Part shown: positions 1 through 8,428 of the stretch, in pieces
Position numbering within the stretch: the first letter of the stretch is position 1
Layout: each line of letters starts with the position of its first letter
Notes under the pieces: generated by a model
The model's database searches: none
Told to the model about the DNA's origin: nothing
What the model saw: the letters and a program-made list of their open reading frames with translations, nothing else
DNA from: Lachnospiraceae bacterium
GTDB lineage: Bacteria > Bacillota > Clostridia > Lachnospirales > Lachnospiraceae
Length of the DNA: 64,000 bases
Assembly: GCA_016280395.1 (NCBI GenBank)
Contig: JAEEGQ010000105.1
Location: 1 to 64,000 of the forward strand
Reading direction: 5' to 3'
Made by a program: the position numbers and the translations under genes

Positions 1-324
1 TCATGCAGAACAGAGTATAATACTTGCTCTTTTGCTCCCTGTTCTGAGAACAGAATATGTCCGACTGTGAAGTGCTGTAAGGGGAAGGGCATAGACGGTT
101 GTTATGCATGTGATGATTTGGAAACCTGTGAAAAAGGGATCTATATTCCTTCAAATGACGGTGCGAATGCAGCCAAAGCACAGGCTCTGTATATCAGGAA
201 GCATGGAAAAAAGGAATTCCTAAAGATGCATGACAGACTGCATGAAAAGTATGATTTTCAGAAAACCCAGGAGATCCTCGGACAAGATTACAAAGAGGGG
301 TCGAGAATTCTGGAGGAAGTATAA
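1..324 (+). CDS. DUF3795-like Cys-rich protein, 5' truncated by window edge
   Basis: The reading frame is open from base 1 to the TAA at 322-324, so the N-terminus lies outside the window. The visible 107 residues carry many cysteines: CRTEYNTC, CSENRICPTVKCC, GCYACDDLETCEKG. The C-X-C-X2-L-X2-C pattern followed by a charged helical tail resembles the small cysteine-rich DUF3795 proteins of Firmicutes, which are predicted metal or Fe-S binding and have no settled function. An internal ATG at 67 is in frame but is probably not the true start, because conserved cysteines lie upstream of it. The next gene starts 81 bp downstream, so common transcription is possible but not shown. The family call rests on the motif pattern only. 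Confidence 0.6.
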   Translation, partial: SCRTEYNTCSFAPCSENRICPTVKCCKGKGIDGCYACDDLETCEKGIYIPSNDGANAAKAQALYIRKHGKKEFLKMHDRLHEKYDFQKTQEILGQDYKEGSRILEEV

Positions 325-405
325 AGTATTAGCATTATGACCGCATATTCCGGCGAATCAGATTTAAATTCCGCATTGATTATGATGCTGAAGACGGTGG
401 CAGAA

Positions 406-1122
406 ATGTATAAAGTATATCTTGTGGATGATGACAATATCATATTGGAGGAGTTAGAAAGCCGTGTTCCATGGATGGAAAACGGGTTCGAGGTCATAGG
501 ACGCTGCACCGATCCGGTGAAAGCGATAGAGGAAGTGGATAGCCTCATTCCTGATGTCTGTATCTGTGACCTCAGAATGCCGGAGATGGACGGCAATGAG
601 ATGATCAGGAGGATCAAAGAAAAGGGACTCGTCTGTGAATTTGTTATGCTTTCCGCATATGATGAATATGACGATGTGCGGACATTTTTTAAGCAGTCCG
701 GATATGACTATATTTTAAAGCCTATTAATGATGAAGAGATCCGAATGCTCCTTGAAAAACTCTATGTGAAGGTCAGTGCAAGACTTCCGGAGGAGGGTTT
801 GCAAATTGTTACGCAGAATTCGACTTTTAATGATCTCGTGGCCTATATAAATGAGCATTTTACAGAAAGACTTTGTTTGGAACAGATCGCGGATAAGTTT
901 GGTTTCAGTAAAAACTATATCTGCCAGTTGTTTAAGAACCACTTTGACACCACATTCAGTATCTATATCACGAAAAAAAGAATGATCCGGGCTAAGGAAA
1001 TGTTAACGGATAAGACATTATCCGTAAAAGAGATTGCATACGACTTAGGTTATGCTGATTACCATCATTTCTACAGGACCTTCAAAAACTATTATGGATA
1101 CTCCCCGAAGGAAACTCGATAG
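406..1122 (+). CDS. YesN-type response regulator (CheY receiver + AraC HTH)
   Basis: Cytoplasmic two-component response regulator of 238 residues. The receiver domain (about 1-120) begins MYKVYLVDDDN, with the acidic pocket at Asp7-Asp9, the probable phospho-acceptor Asp55 (CDLRMPEMDG) and the Lys of YILKPIND. Two AraC-type helix-turn-helix units follow (about 145-238), including KEIAYDLGYADYHHFYRTFK. The in-frame ATG at 337 would add 23 residues that do not belong to a receiver fold, so the ATG at 406 is preferred. The gene leads a tight run with two solute-binding lipoproteins and a LytS-type kinase (3654-5174), which is almost certainly its partner. By family precedent it would activate a sugar or other uptake operon; the target is not visible here. 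Confidence 0.85.
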   Translation: MYKVYLVDDDNIILEELESRVPWMENGFEVIGRCTDPVKAIEEVDSLIPDVCICDLRMPEMDGNEMIRRIKEKGLVCEFVMLSAYDEYDDVRTFFKQSGYDYILKPINDEEIRMLLEKLYVKVSARLPEEGLQIVTQNSTFNDLVAYINEHFTERLCLEQIADKFGFSKNYICQLFKNHFDTTFSIYITKKRMIRAKEMLTDKTLSVKEIAYDLGYADYHHFYRTFKNYYGYSPKETR

Positions 1123-1129
1123 ACAGGAT

Positions 1130-2545
1130 ATGAGAAAAAGAAAACAAATACCGACTTTAACATGGATCATAAGCATATTGTGTCTGTTTGGTTTATGCCT
1201 AAACGGCTGCACCCCGAAAGAAGGCAGAGAAAAACTCTCAGTTGCCATTCCGGAGTCCGCACATATTCAGGACCTCGGGAATAATTACTATATTAATTGG
1301 CTTCAGGAGCAAACGGGTTACGATCTTGATATTATGATCATCAGACAGAGTAGCGGCACAGGGATCCTTGATGCTCTCTTTTCGTCCGATGCCGATATCG
1401 ACATAGTAATGTTCGGAGAGGACTTTAAGATCACGCAGGAGGAACTCTCGGAATATGTATCCTCCGGTGACATTTACGTAAGTGGCGAAAGGTCATATTA
1501 CGAAAATACCGGCAGTTCAAAAAACTCAGGCCCCGGCCAAATATTATGGATCAATTACAACTGGTTGAAAGCCCTTTCTTTGCCCATTCCCGAAAATACA
1601 GAAGAGCTTAAAGCGGTTCTCACGGCATTTAAGGAGATGGATCCAAACGGAAACGGGATAAAAGATGAGATTCCCATGGCAGGTTCTTATGAGGAATACT
1701 CGCTTTCACCTGCGGAATTCCTTTTAAACTCCTTTATTTATAATGATCCGTATCATTCAAGATACGGAATCAATGAAGATGTAAACATTCTTTATGCGAC
1801 TACGGACGAATTCAGAGCCGGGATAGATTATTGTCACGAATTATATGAAGAAGGTCTCTTGGATGATAGCATATGGGATGGAAATCTCAAACAACTAATG
1901 GAAATGTGCAACAGCAATCAGGATATCGTAGGTGCCTTTACGACCTCATCCATATCCGATGTAATCTACCAGGGCAATCCCGAGATCCTGGCAAGATATA
2001 TCCACGTTCCGCCGATAGAAGGCCCATGTGGAGAAAAGAACACACTATACGTGCAGAAAGAACCTGAAATAGGAGCATTCATAACAAAAAGAAGCAATAA
2101 AAAAGAGCAGGCGGAAAGATTGCTTTCTCTTATGCTGACTCCGGAAGCATCTCTGATCGCAAGATATGGAGAAGAAGGGGTTGACTGGACTTATTCCGAC
2201 GGAAGCGATGTCAGCGTATATGGTGGTGTTTCAACCATCACTACCGTCAATTATATTTGGGACACCTCTCAAAATAAGCACTTGAACGGGATAGGCCCAA
2301 TGAACGTGCCGGAGGAATACCTTGAGGGAGTCACCTGGAATGGTGTAAATTCAGACTTTGAATATATTAATGGACGGGCATATATGAGTTATGAGGACGA
2401 TCTGCCCAAAGTCCGAGAGGTTCATCTGTATGATGATAAACTGTCTGATTACATGGATGCCGCGCTGGAAGAATTTATCCGCGGTAAAAAGGATATAGGG
2501 AGTGATAAGGAATGGGCAAGATATCTGGAAGGATTGCCGCGTTGA
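1130..2545 (+). CDS. Extracellular solute-binding lipoprotein
   Basis: Predicted lipoprotein of 471 residues: a basic N-terminus (MRKRK), a hydrophobic segment and a lipobox-like L-N-G-C at about residues 24-27. The body has the look of the carbohydrate-type solute-binding family 1 proteins common in Lachnospiraceae, with a calcium-loop-like DPNGNGIKDEIP segment and the typical C-terminal ITKRSNKKEQAERLLSLM stretch. The ATG at 1130 lies 7 nt after the regulator stop codon; an upstream in-frame ATG at 1052 would overlap the regulator by 71 nt and add a non-signal sequence. No permease or ATPase gene accompanies it, and the operon ends in a histidine kinase. A sensing role, presenting ligand to the kinase, is therefore at least as likely as transport. 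Ligand unknown. Confidence 0.7.
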   Translation: MRKRKQIPTLTWIISILCLFGLCLNGCTPKEGREKLSVAIPESAHIQDLGNNYYINWLQEQTGYDLDIMIIRQSSGTGILDALFSSDADIDIVMFGEDFKITQEELSEYVSSGDIYVSGERSYYENTGSSKNSGPGQILWINYNWLKALSLPIPENTEELKAVLTAFKEMDPNGNGIKDEIPMAGSYEEYSLSPAEFLLNSFIYNDPYHSRYGINEDVNILYATTDEFRAGIDYCHELYEEGLLDDSIWDGNLKQLMEMCNSNQDIVGAFTTSSISDVIYQGNPEILARYIHVPPIEGPCGEKNTLYVQKEPEIGAFITKRSNKKEQAERLLSLMLTPEASLIARYGEEGVDWTYSDGSDVSVYGGVSTITTVNYIWDTSQNKHLNGIGPMNVPEEYLEGVTWNGVNSDFEYINGRAYMSYEDDLPKVREVHLYDDKLSDYMDAALEEFIRGKKDIGSDKEWARYLEGLPR

Positions 2546-3654
2546 TATTCATTATGGTTTTTGCCTTGAGCGGATGCGCAAATCCAAGTGGCAACGAGAC
2601 AGAAAAGAAAACAGTCATAATAGATAACAGCACACCGGAAGAATTATATGAGAGAGCGCTAAAAGAAGATACTTTGGTAGTCTATACCGTATCAACCAGA
2701 GTAGTTGATACCAAGGAAGCCTTTGAAAAGACGTATCCCGGTCTTTTTGTCGAAGTGAGGGATCTTAGAAGTCCCAATCTGATCGAAGAGGTGGAAAAAG
2801 GAAGCGGGAGAGGTACACCTGTCTGTGATGTTGTGCTCTGTAATGACAACAGTGGAGAATTTAAGACACGCCTTATTGATACGGGGATTGTGATACCTTT
2901 TCTGCCGGAGGATATCGGGAGTCGGATGAAAGAGGATGCTGCGGACGGAATGGTATCTTTCCTGAATGAAGCAGAGATCCTTTTTTACAGCACAAAAGTG
3001 TATTCGGAGTGTCCGATAGAAAACATCTGGGAGTTAACAGAGGAGAAGTACAAAGGCAGGATTTATTTGCCAAATCCCCTAAGAAGCTTCTCTACGTATG
3101 CGTTTTGCGCATCATCCCTTGATCACATAGGTGAATTTGAAGATGCATACGAAGTATACGCAGGGGATAAACTTGAAATCGAAGGAACAGAGAACGCAGC
3201 TGAGTATTTTTGGAAAAAAGTATCGAAAAATATCATATTTACCAACAGTTCGGATGAGGTCACAGAGGCTTTGAATGATGGCAAAGCTGATTTTGGATGG
3301 TGTGTTTCAAGCAAACTTCGTCTTGCAGGTGTTGGATACAGTCTTGCTCCGGTTTATAAGCTTACGCCCTTTTCCGGGTGCCGCACATCCTATGCGGTGA
3401 TGATGACAAAGGAGTGTAAAAATGTGAATTCCGCGAAGCTGTTCATTCGATTCCTATTAGGAGAAAAGGACGGCCAGGGAGCAGGGCTAAAGCCGTTTTG
3501 CACAGCGGGAACATGGTCTGTCAGAGGAGATGTCCCGGATGGCAATGATGTTCCGCTTTCCGCCATCGATCTGATCGCTCCCGATCAGCAGAAACTGATT
3601 GATGACAAAGAAAAGAGCGTTGCGTTCTGGACGGATATTTTGAAAGGTAACTGA
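2512..3654 (+). CDS. AfuA-like solute-binding lipoprotein
   Basis: A 380-residue lipoprotein with lipobox L-S-G-C (about residues 19-22). The body resembles iron/2-aminoethylphosphonate/thiamine-type binding proteins: LVVYTVSTRVVDTKEAFEKTYPG near the mature N-terminus and FTNSSDEVTEALNDGKADFGW later match the usual strand and hinge regions. Its ATG lies 34 nt inside the upstream lipoprotein gene, with AAGGA just upstream, so translation is coupled. Its stop overlaps the kinase ATG by 1 nt. Family precedent includes PgtC, an AfuA-like protein that works in signalling with the PgtB kinase partner, and XylFII, a binding protein that works with a LytS kinase. A sensor accessory role is inferred from the missing permease genes. 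The ligand cannot be told from sequence. Confidence 0.75.
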   Translation: MGKISGRIAALIFIMVFALSGCANPSGNETEKKTVIIDNSTPEELYERALKEDTLVVYTVSTRVVDTKEAFEKTYPGLFVEVRDLRSPNLIEEVEKGSGRGTPVCDVVLCNDNSGEFKTRLIDTGIVIPFLPEDIGSRMKEDAADGMVSFLNEAEILFYSTKVYSECPIENIWELTEEKYKGRIYLPNPLRSFSTYAFCASSLDHIGEFEDAYEVYAGDKLEIEGTENAAEYFWKKVSKNIIFTNSSDEVTEALNDGKADFGWCVSSKLRLAGVGYSLAPVYKLTPFSGCRTSYAVMMTKECKNVNSAKLFIRFLLGEKDGQGAGLKPFCTAGTWSVRGDVPDGNDVPLSAIDLIAPDQQKLIDDKEKSVAFWTDILKGN

Positions 3655-5174
3655 TGAAGAAAGGGCAGATACTCAAAAACTTCATAATGGCCATAAGCGC
3701 ATTAGGGATCATCCTCGTACTTATCTGGGTTTTCTTTTATGTACTGACCAGATCTGTGATAGACAGGAATCTGGCAGAACAGACAAGGTCATCTTCCGAA
3801 GCGATCCTGTACGGTATAGAGGAAGAACTTCTCATGATGGAAAACAGTGCATTTGAGCTTGCCTGCAATGAAGATATCATCCATATGCTGAAAAGTATGG
3901 ATACTTACTCCTTTTACAGGACAGGTGCAGGCCTCTCTGAAGAAAAGAGCAGTATTTCGGGATATATTCAGGGAAGTGAAAATGTGGTCGTGTTTGATGA
4001 AAACGGACGCTTCTTCAGACTTCGCGGAAGTGTAGATAATACGGCCTTAAACAGGGCGTTTCATTTGATTAACGGGAAAACCGGCGGAGTCATAGGCATC
4101 AGTGCAGGCGATCAGAATTACATAGGTACCTATGAGGCTGTAAAAGAGGAGCAGAAATCCCTGGGGTATACAGTGCTGTTATCAGAAGAGGTAAAGATCG
4201 AAAAGATGCTTAAGACCTATAACCAGTCGGAGGATATAGGTGTGATACTTTATTCCGGTGACAGGATATTATGTTCTGATAAGATTCTTGATCATGCTTC
4301 TTTGGACATGATCAGGGAGAAAGCCTCATTAGTCTATGAAAAGGAAGTGGGACTTTCAGGATTCGGATTACTTCTCTATTCACACGGAACAGGACTTGCA
4401 GGTGTGACTTCCTATTTCAGGGTCGCACTTCCGGCCACGATCCTTATTCTGGTATTCGCAATCATTTTTTTTGCATTGTATGTAAAAAACAGAATGGTGG
4501 AGCCTATTGAGCTGGTCAGAGAAAGAACGGAAAAGTATCTGCTAAAAAAGCAGATAAATGCTCACTTTACCGTGAATACACTGAATGTGATCAGAGCATT
4601 GGTCTACAAAGGCGACAAGCAGGAAGCTTCCGATACCTGCGATGAGCTTGCGAGGCTGCTTCGCTATGCTAATGCAGGGGAGGATATGATCCGGTTATCC
4701 GAGGAATTCTATACTTTGGAACAGTATCTGAAGATTATGTGCACCAGATATCAGGGAATGATTGATATCGAAATGGACGATGATGAATTCTATGAGGAGA
4801 TCCATGTTCCAAGGATGCTTTTGCAGCCTATTGTAGAGAATGCGGTTAATCACGGTCTTGCCGGCAGAAAAGGTAAAATATGCATATCTGCACGGGCCAC
4901 CGGGGAGGACCTTTTCATAAAGATCTCGGATAACGGGAAAGGTATGAGCAAGGAGGAACTCTCAGAGGTCAAAAGAACAATTTTCGATGCGGATAACATA
5001 GAGATCAATGAACCCAAAGAACTTCGCCATATTTCTCTTCAGAATATCGAAAGAAGAATAAAGACAGAGTGCGGTGATAAATACGGAATAGATATAGAGT
5101 CCGAGCCGGGTAAGGGAACCGAAGTGACCGTTCATCTGCCGGTGGTGAAAAGGGAATCAGAAACGCATACATAG
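3654..5174 (+). CDS. LytS-type sensor histidine kinase
   Basis: Membrane sensor kinase of 506 residues. TM1 is at about 9-32, an extracytoplasmic sensor domain at about 33-255, and TM2 at about 258-280. A short cytoplasmic linker leads to the His_kinase domain with the probable phospho-acceptor His304 in QINAHFTVNTLNVI; the usual consensus is QINPHFLYNTLN, so P, L and Y are replaced here. HATPase N box: LQPIVENAVNHGL; G box: ISDNGKGMS and a late EPGKGTEV. The ATG overlaps the preceding stop (ATGA). Together with the AraC-type regulator at 406-1122 it forms a complete two-component system with two lipoprotein binding proteins between them. It would act at the membrane, sensing ligand-loaded binding protein; this is inference from arrangement. 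Confidence 0.85.
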   Translation: MKKGQILKNFIMAISALGIILVLIWVFFYVLTRSVIDRNLAEQTRSSSEAILYGIEEELLMMENSAFELACNEDIIHMLKSMDTYSFYRTGAGLSEEKSSISGYIQGSENVVVFDENGRFFRLRGSVDNTALNRAFHLINGKTGGVIGISAGDQNYIGTYEAVKEEQKSLGYTVLLSEEVKIEKMLKTYNQSEDIGVILYSGDRILCSDKILDHASLDMIREKASLVYEKEVGLSGFGLLLYSHGTGLAGVTSYFRVALPATILILVFAIIFFALYVKNRMVEPIELVRERTEKYLLKKQINAHFTVNTLNVIRALVYKGDKQEASDTCDELARLLRYANAGEDMIRLSEEFYTLEQYLKIMCTRYQGMIDIEMDDDEFYEEIHVPRMLLQPIVENAVNHGLAGRKGKICISARATGEDLFIKISDNGKGMSKEELSEVKRTIFDADNIEINEPKELRHISLQNIERRIKTECGDKYGIDIESEPGKGTEVTVHLPVVKRESETHT

Positions 5175-5182
5175 AAATGATG

Positions 5183-5222
5183 TTTACAAACACTAAATAG
5201 TAGGTTTAATAGTGTTTGTAAA
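5183..5222. repeat. Perfect 13-bp inverted repeat downstream of the kinase gene
   Basis: TTTACAAACACTA at 5183-5195 is exactly complemented by TAGTGTTTGTAAA at 5210-5222, with a 14-nt loop. The hairpin starts 8 nt after the kinase stop. No clean T-run follows (TATTATTTTG), so it could be a weak bidirectional terminator or an mRNA-stabilising 3' hairpin. Confidence 0.7.
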
Positions 5223-5287
5223 TATTATTTTGCTGGATTTTCATAGGATTAAGTATGTAGGTTATTCCCGATAACCGGATCTATGTT

Positions 5288-5317
5288 AAGCGAGGCGGAG
5301 CATACCGCCTCGCTTTT
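5288..5317 (+). terminator. Intrinsic terminator of the sensory operon
   Basis: AAGCGAGGCGG at 5288-5298 pairs with CCGCCTCGCTT at 5305-5315 around loop AGCATA, running into TTTT. GC-rich stem plus T-run is a standard rho-independent terminator. The rest of 5175-5478 holds no gene; a possible extended -10 (TGGTATGAT) lies at 5411-5419 before the next gene. Confidence 0.8.
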
Positions 5318-5478
5318 GCGTAAGGCGCACGGCAAACAAAACCTGCACAGGGGATCATGGCAAGAACAGTATCAAGTTCTTATCTTTTGATAGAGTTTTG
5401 TATGATGATGTGGTATGATAAACAAAGATCGTGAACATTGGTAATTTAGGAAAACGGTTGAAATAATGGGGGAGTAAC

Positions 5479-6309
5479 ATGAAGCCTGTGATCGATAAAA
5501 TATGTGCGATATTCCGTCGCTGTTATCCGCAGTTTGGAATGAGCGCAGAAACTTTTGAAAAACTTATGATACATCCGGACGCTCATATCATCACTTTTCC
5601 TGATGACCGGGATCCGGCAGGGTTTGCCATAACCGAAGGCCCGGCCGTAAGCTTGATATGTGTTGACCCGGCACAAAGGCATCAGGGGATTGGAACACAT
5701 CTTTTGGCAGAGGCAGAGAAGACGATAGCAGGCCGGGGGTTTGAAAAGGCATATACCGGCGGTGTATCCTCAGGATTTCTTATAGGTGCGGATAAGGATA
5801 CCGCGGTTTTTTTCGAAAAGAACGGGTATCTGGCTGTCGGAGGATGTGACGAAATGCTTCTTGAGCTTGATAAGTTCTGCTTTGATGAAAGCATGTTCCG
5901 CGGACATGTCTACGCAGATTACGGCTGGTATGACGGCGATGCCGAAAAGATCAAAAAAGCCGTTGCAGAAGTTGACGAAAGCTGGATACAGTATTTTGAC
6001 GGCAGCAGCCCGATATATGCTGCGACTGTCGGCGGTGAGATCGCAAGCTTTTGTCTTGTAAACACCGATGTTTCCAATTATCTTACGGATGCATTCGGGC
6101 GTGTGGGAATGCCGGGATGCGTCGGGACCGTGCCTAAATTCAGGAATCGCGGGATAGCTCTGGAAATGGTCGCAAGAGCAACTCAGTATCTGAAGGACAG
6201 CGGAATGGATATTTCGTTCATATTTTTCACGGGAGTCTCGGATTGGTACAAAAAGCTCGGATATAAGATCTTTATGACCGAGCTGTTTATGGAAAAGCAG
6301 CTTGTTTAG
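5479..6309 (+). CDS. GNAT acetyltransferase with two GNAT-like halves
   Basis: A 276-residue cytoplasmic protein with two acetyl-CoA-binding signatures. The first half has SLICVDPAQRHQGIGTHLL (about 58-76), the classical Q/R-x-x-G-x-G/A pyrophosphate loop. The second half has CVGTVPKFRNRGIALEMV (about 214-231), followed by the usual GVSDWYKKLGYKIF end of a GNAT fold. Tandem GNAT proteins of this size occur in Firmicutes and acetylate small molecules or protein N-termini; the substrate cannot be predicted. A GGGGGAG ribosome site precedes the ATG by a few bases. The gene stands alone after a terminator, and the following lipoprotein starts 48 bp downstream and may be cotranscribed. Confidence 0.85.
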   Translation: MKPVIDKICAIFRRCYPQFGMSAETFEKLMIHPDAHIITFPDDRDPAGFAITEGPAVSLICVDPAQRHQGIGTHLLAEAEKTIAGRGFEKAYTGGVSSGFLIGADKDTAVFFEKNGYLAVGGCDEMLLELDKFCFDESMFRGHVYADYGWYDGDAEKIKKAVAEVDESWIQYFDGSSPIYAATVGGEIASFCLVNTDVSNYLTDAFGRVGMPGCVGTVPKFRNRGIALEMVARATQYLKDSGMDISFIFFTGVSDWYKKLGYKIFMTELFMEKQLV

Positions 6310-6357
6310 GCAAGACGAAACCGGAATATGACAGAAGGAGAAATAGGAGGTTAAACA

Positions 6358-8187
6358 ATGAAATTCAGGACAACAGCGATCATATTGCCGGTCGTTTTCT
6401 GTATACTGATTACAGCCTGCGCAAACGGACACGGGACAGGTGACATATCCGGCACACCAGGCGAAACTGTAACCCTGTCGCCAACGGCAGGAGCGACAGA
6501 AACACCTACACCGACCCCGACTTCAACACCAACACCGACTTCAACATCAACACCTACACCTACACCGAGCCCGACACCCACGCCGACTTCTACGCCTACA
6601 CCAACCCTTGCTCTGTCAGAGATCTTTGAAAACAGCAGAGAACTTCATGAAGCCATAAGACCAAAAACAGCTGCAGCGTCCGAAGGGACCGGGCCCGATT
6701 ATTCCAAGACGGATATTACAGAGCAAAAATACGGACTATTCCGTAAAGAGGTGCTTAAAGTATCCGAAGCAGGCAACGGATCGTATGTATACCTGATCAT
6801 TTCGGGACTGAAGGATGAGACAGTCTGTGAAAAGATCAATAACAGGCTGAAGGATACCGCACGGATAATGTCAGATCGCGGGTTCATCCCGAACGCACCG
6901 GGAATACTTTTGGAAGTGAAGGAAAAAGGTCTCCCGGTATTTGACTGCCTGTTTTACGAAACCTATGTTTCTCATGGAATATTATCTGTTATAATATCCG
7001 GCCATTGGATATTGAGATGGGAACAGGGCGAGAGGATACTTGAGGAAAATGTCTGCCTGAATTTTGATCTTGTGACAGGAGAGGAACTGGCATTGTCTGA
7101 CATTTTCCCGAAAGGCTTTGATTATATCGGGTATCTGGAAGGGAAATATGACCATAACTACTATTACTGGTATAAAATTGATTATGAAGGAAATCCCTAT
7201 TCTATAGGTGATAAATATGATGAGACGCTGGAGTATGACGGCGGCAGGCTTCAAAAGCTGACCGGAAACGAACAGTTTACGGTATTTGACACAGGCATCA
7301 AGATATATGGCATTAATCGATTTGATGCTGCATATATTGTACCGGACAGGGATCCCGGGCATGAGCTGTCTGCTGATACAAAATACTTCGTTACCTGGCT
7401 TGATCAGGAGTACATTTTAGGATATTTTCCAATGGAGAGCGATCCGGTGAAAATCGGAAGCTTCGGTTTCACTCCGTATGGTTCCGATGAAGTTACCGTT
7501 AATGTTTACAGCGGAGAGCCACAGGAAAAAGGCGAACAGGCTGCTTTTTGGGAAAAGAACATGAGCGACGGGAAGATCCTTGAATATGCAAAGCAATGGG
7601 CCAAAACATGGGAAAACGGTTCGCTCCCGTATAAGAAAATCGATCTGTATTGCTGTGTTGCCACCCTGTATCCGGAAGAACACTTTGTCATAACATGGTC
7701 GGCATACGGCTGGTATAACGGTTCCGAATATCGCATACAGGATTGGAATATGAAAGTTCCGACTTTTGTTCACAACGGAAAACCGCTTTCAACGGAAGAA
7801 ATATTTGATGTTTCATATGAAAAACTGTTTGCCGAAATGTTCACGGGGCTTAAGATCGGACAGGATATCCTTACGAAAGAGGAAGCCGAAAAGGCTGCAA
7901 AGGCGCTCAGCCCTTATGTTGCCGGATTTCTTTATGAGCCCGGTGACGACAATGTTACGGACGGGGAGTGGCACTGGGATAACTGGCTGTTCCGCTGGAA
8001 AACGGGAGTGAAAGCTGCACCGGGCAGACCTTCTGTTTTGTATACCGACAGTCTTACAGAGCTTAAGGAATCGCTTCCGAAGGCTTTATGGGAGGATCTT
8101 ACAGGCCAAAAAGAATACCGGATACAGCTTTCCGATCCTTATGTCATCCTGAAACATCTGAACATGTATAACGGATACGATTTTTAA
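6358..8187 (+). CDS. Large lipoprotein with Thr-Pro linker, DUF3298-like region
   Basis: A 609-residue predicted lipoprotein: hydrophobic signal segment and lipobox I-T-A-C (about 17-20). A low-complexity Thr-Pro linker (about 46-83) holds the globular part away from the membrane. The globular part starts around 84 and contains VSHGILSVIISGHWILRWE followed by NFDLVTGEELALSDIFPKGFDY. This is the arrangement of secreted DUF4163/DUF3298-type domains, in which a beta-rich segment precedes a phrase like FNFD..TG..l.L.DlF. The remaining part is rich in Trp and Tyr and has no recognisable motif. Function unknown; an envelope or sensor role is plausible. AGGAGG-like ribosome site at about 6346-6352. 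Confidence 0.7.
   Translation: MKFRTTAIILPVVFCILITACANGHGTGDISGTPGETVTLSPTAGATETPTPTPTSTPTPTSTSTPTPTPSPTPTPTSTPTPTLALSEIFENSRELHEAIRPKTAAASEGTGPDYSKTDITEQKYGLFRKEVLKVSEAGNGSYVYLIISGLKDETVCEKINNRLKDTARIMSDRGFIPNAPGILLEVKEKGLPVFDCLFYETYVSHGILSVIISGHWILRWEQGERILEENVCLNFDLVTGEELALSDIFPKGFDYIGYLEGKYDHNYYYWYKIDYEGNPYSIGDKYDETLEYDGGRLQKLTGNEQFTVFDTGIKIYGINRFDAAYIVPDRDPGHELSADTKYFVTWLDQEYILGYFPMESDPVKIGSFGFTPYGSDEVTVNVYSGEPQEKGEQAAFWEKNMSDGKILEYAKQWAKTWENGSLPYKKIDLYCCVATLYPEEHFVITWSAYGWYNGSEYRIQDWNMKVPTFVHNGKPLSTEEIFDVSYEKLFAEMFTGLKIGQDILTKEEAEKAAKALSPYVAGFLYEPGDDNVTDGEWHWDNWLFRWKTGVKAAPGRPSVLYTDSLTELKESLPKALWEDLTGQKEYRIQLSDPYVILKHLNMYNGYDF
6497..6606 (+). repeat. Thr-Pro-coding simple-sequence tract
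   Basis: A run of ACACC/ACTCC/ACGCC-type units codes for a (T/S)-P-T-P linker in the lipoprotein at 6358-8187. The unit is 6-12 bp and imperfect. Such tracts may change length by slippage without shifting frame. A second, independent tract lies at 33760-33850 in another lipoprotein. Confidence 0.85.
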
Positions 8188-8235
8188 GCGGCTTTCTGTC
8201 CGGAAAGTACTTTGAGCGGTAAAGGGAGAAATCGC

Positions 8236-8427
8236 ATGAGCATTGTAAATCTTACACTCTCCGATTACTCGGGCCGTAAAAACTATGATGTCGACTACAG
8301 GCTGAAGACAAAGAGCGGCGAATGGCGGTGGTTCCACGCAATAGGAAGGCTGCTCAGGCGTGAAAACGGTGTACCGCTGTCCTATGTCGGTATGTTCGTT
8401 GATATAACAGATCAGAAAAGAGGGTAA
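8236..8427 (+). pseudogene. PAS-domain remnant
   Basis: A 63-residue reading frame beginning at ATG 8236, behind GGGAG at 8224-8228. The sequence YDVDYRLKTKSGEWRWFH...VGMFVDITDQKRG is the second half of a PAS_3-type fold, the part that normally precedes a GGDEF or kinase domain. The first half of the PAS fold and any output domain are missing. An in-frame TTG at 8212 exists but adds nothing PAS-like. The stop lies 1 nt before the ATG of the AlkD-like gene, so its translation could couple to that gene. Most likely it is the leftover of a deleted signalling gene; a small stand-alone PAS protein cannot be excluded. Confidence 0.55.
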
Positions 8428-8428
8428 G

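Noticed and set aside
1052-1129. Longer start of the first solute-binding lipoprotein
   Set aside because: It would overlap the regulator by 71 nt and put 26 non-signal residues before a good lipoprotein signal peptide.
5770-6432. 220-codon minus-strand frame opposite the acetyltransferase
   Set aside because: The plus-strand GNAT motifs are intact and the antisense frame runs over two plus-strand gene borders without any motif.
6497-6606. Tandem repeat as intergenic or CRISPR-like repeat
   Set aside because: It is in frame and codes for a Thr-Pro linker of a lipoprotein.
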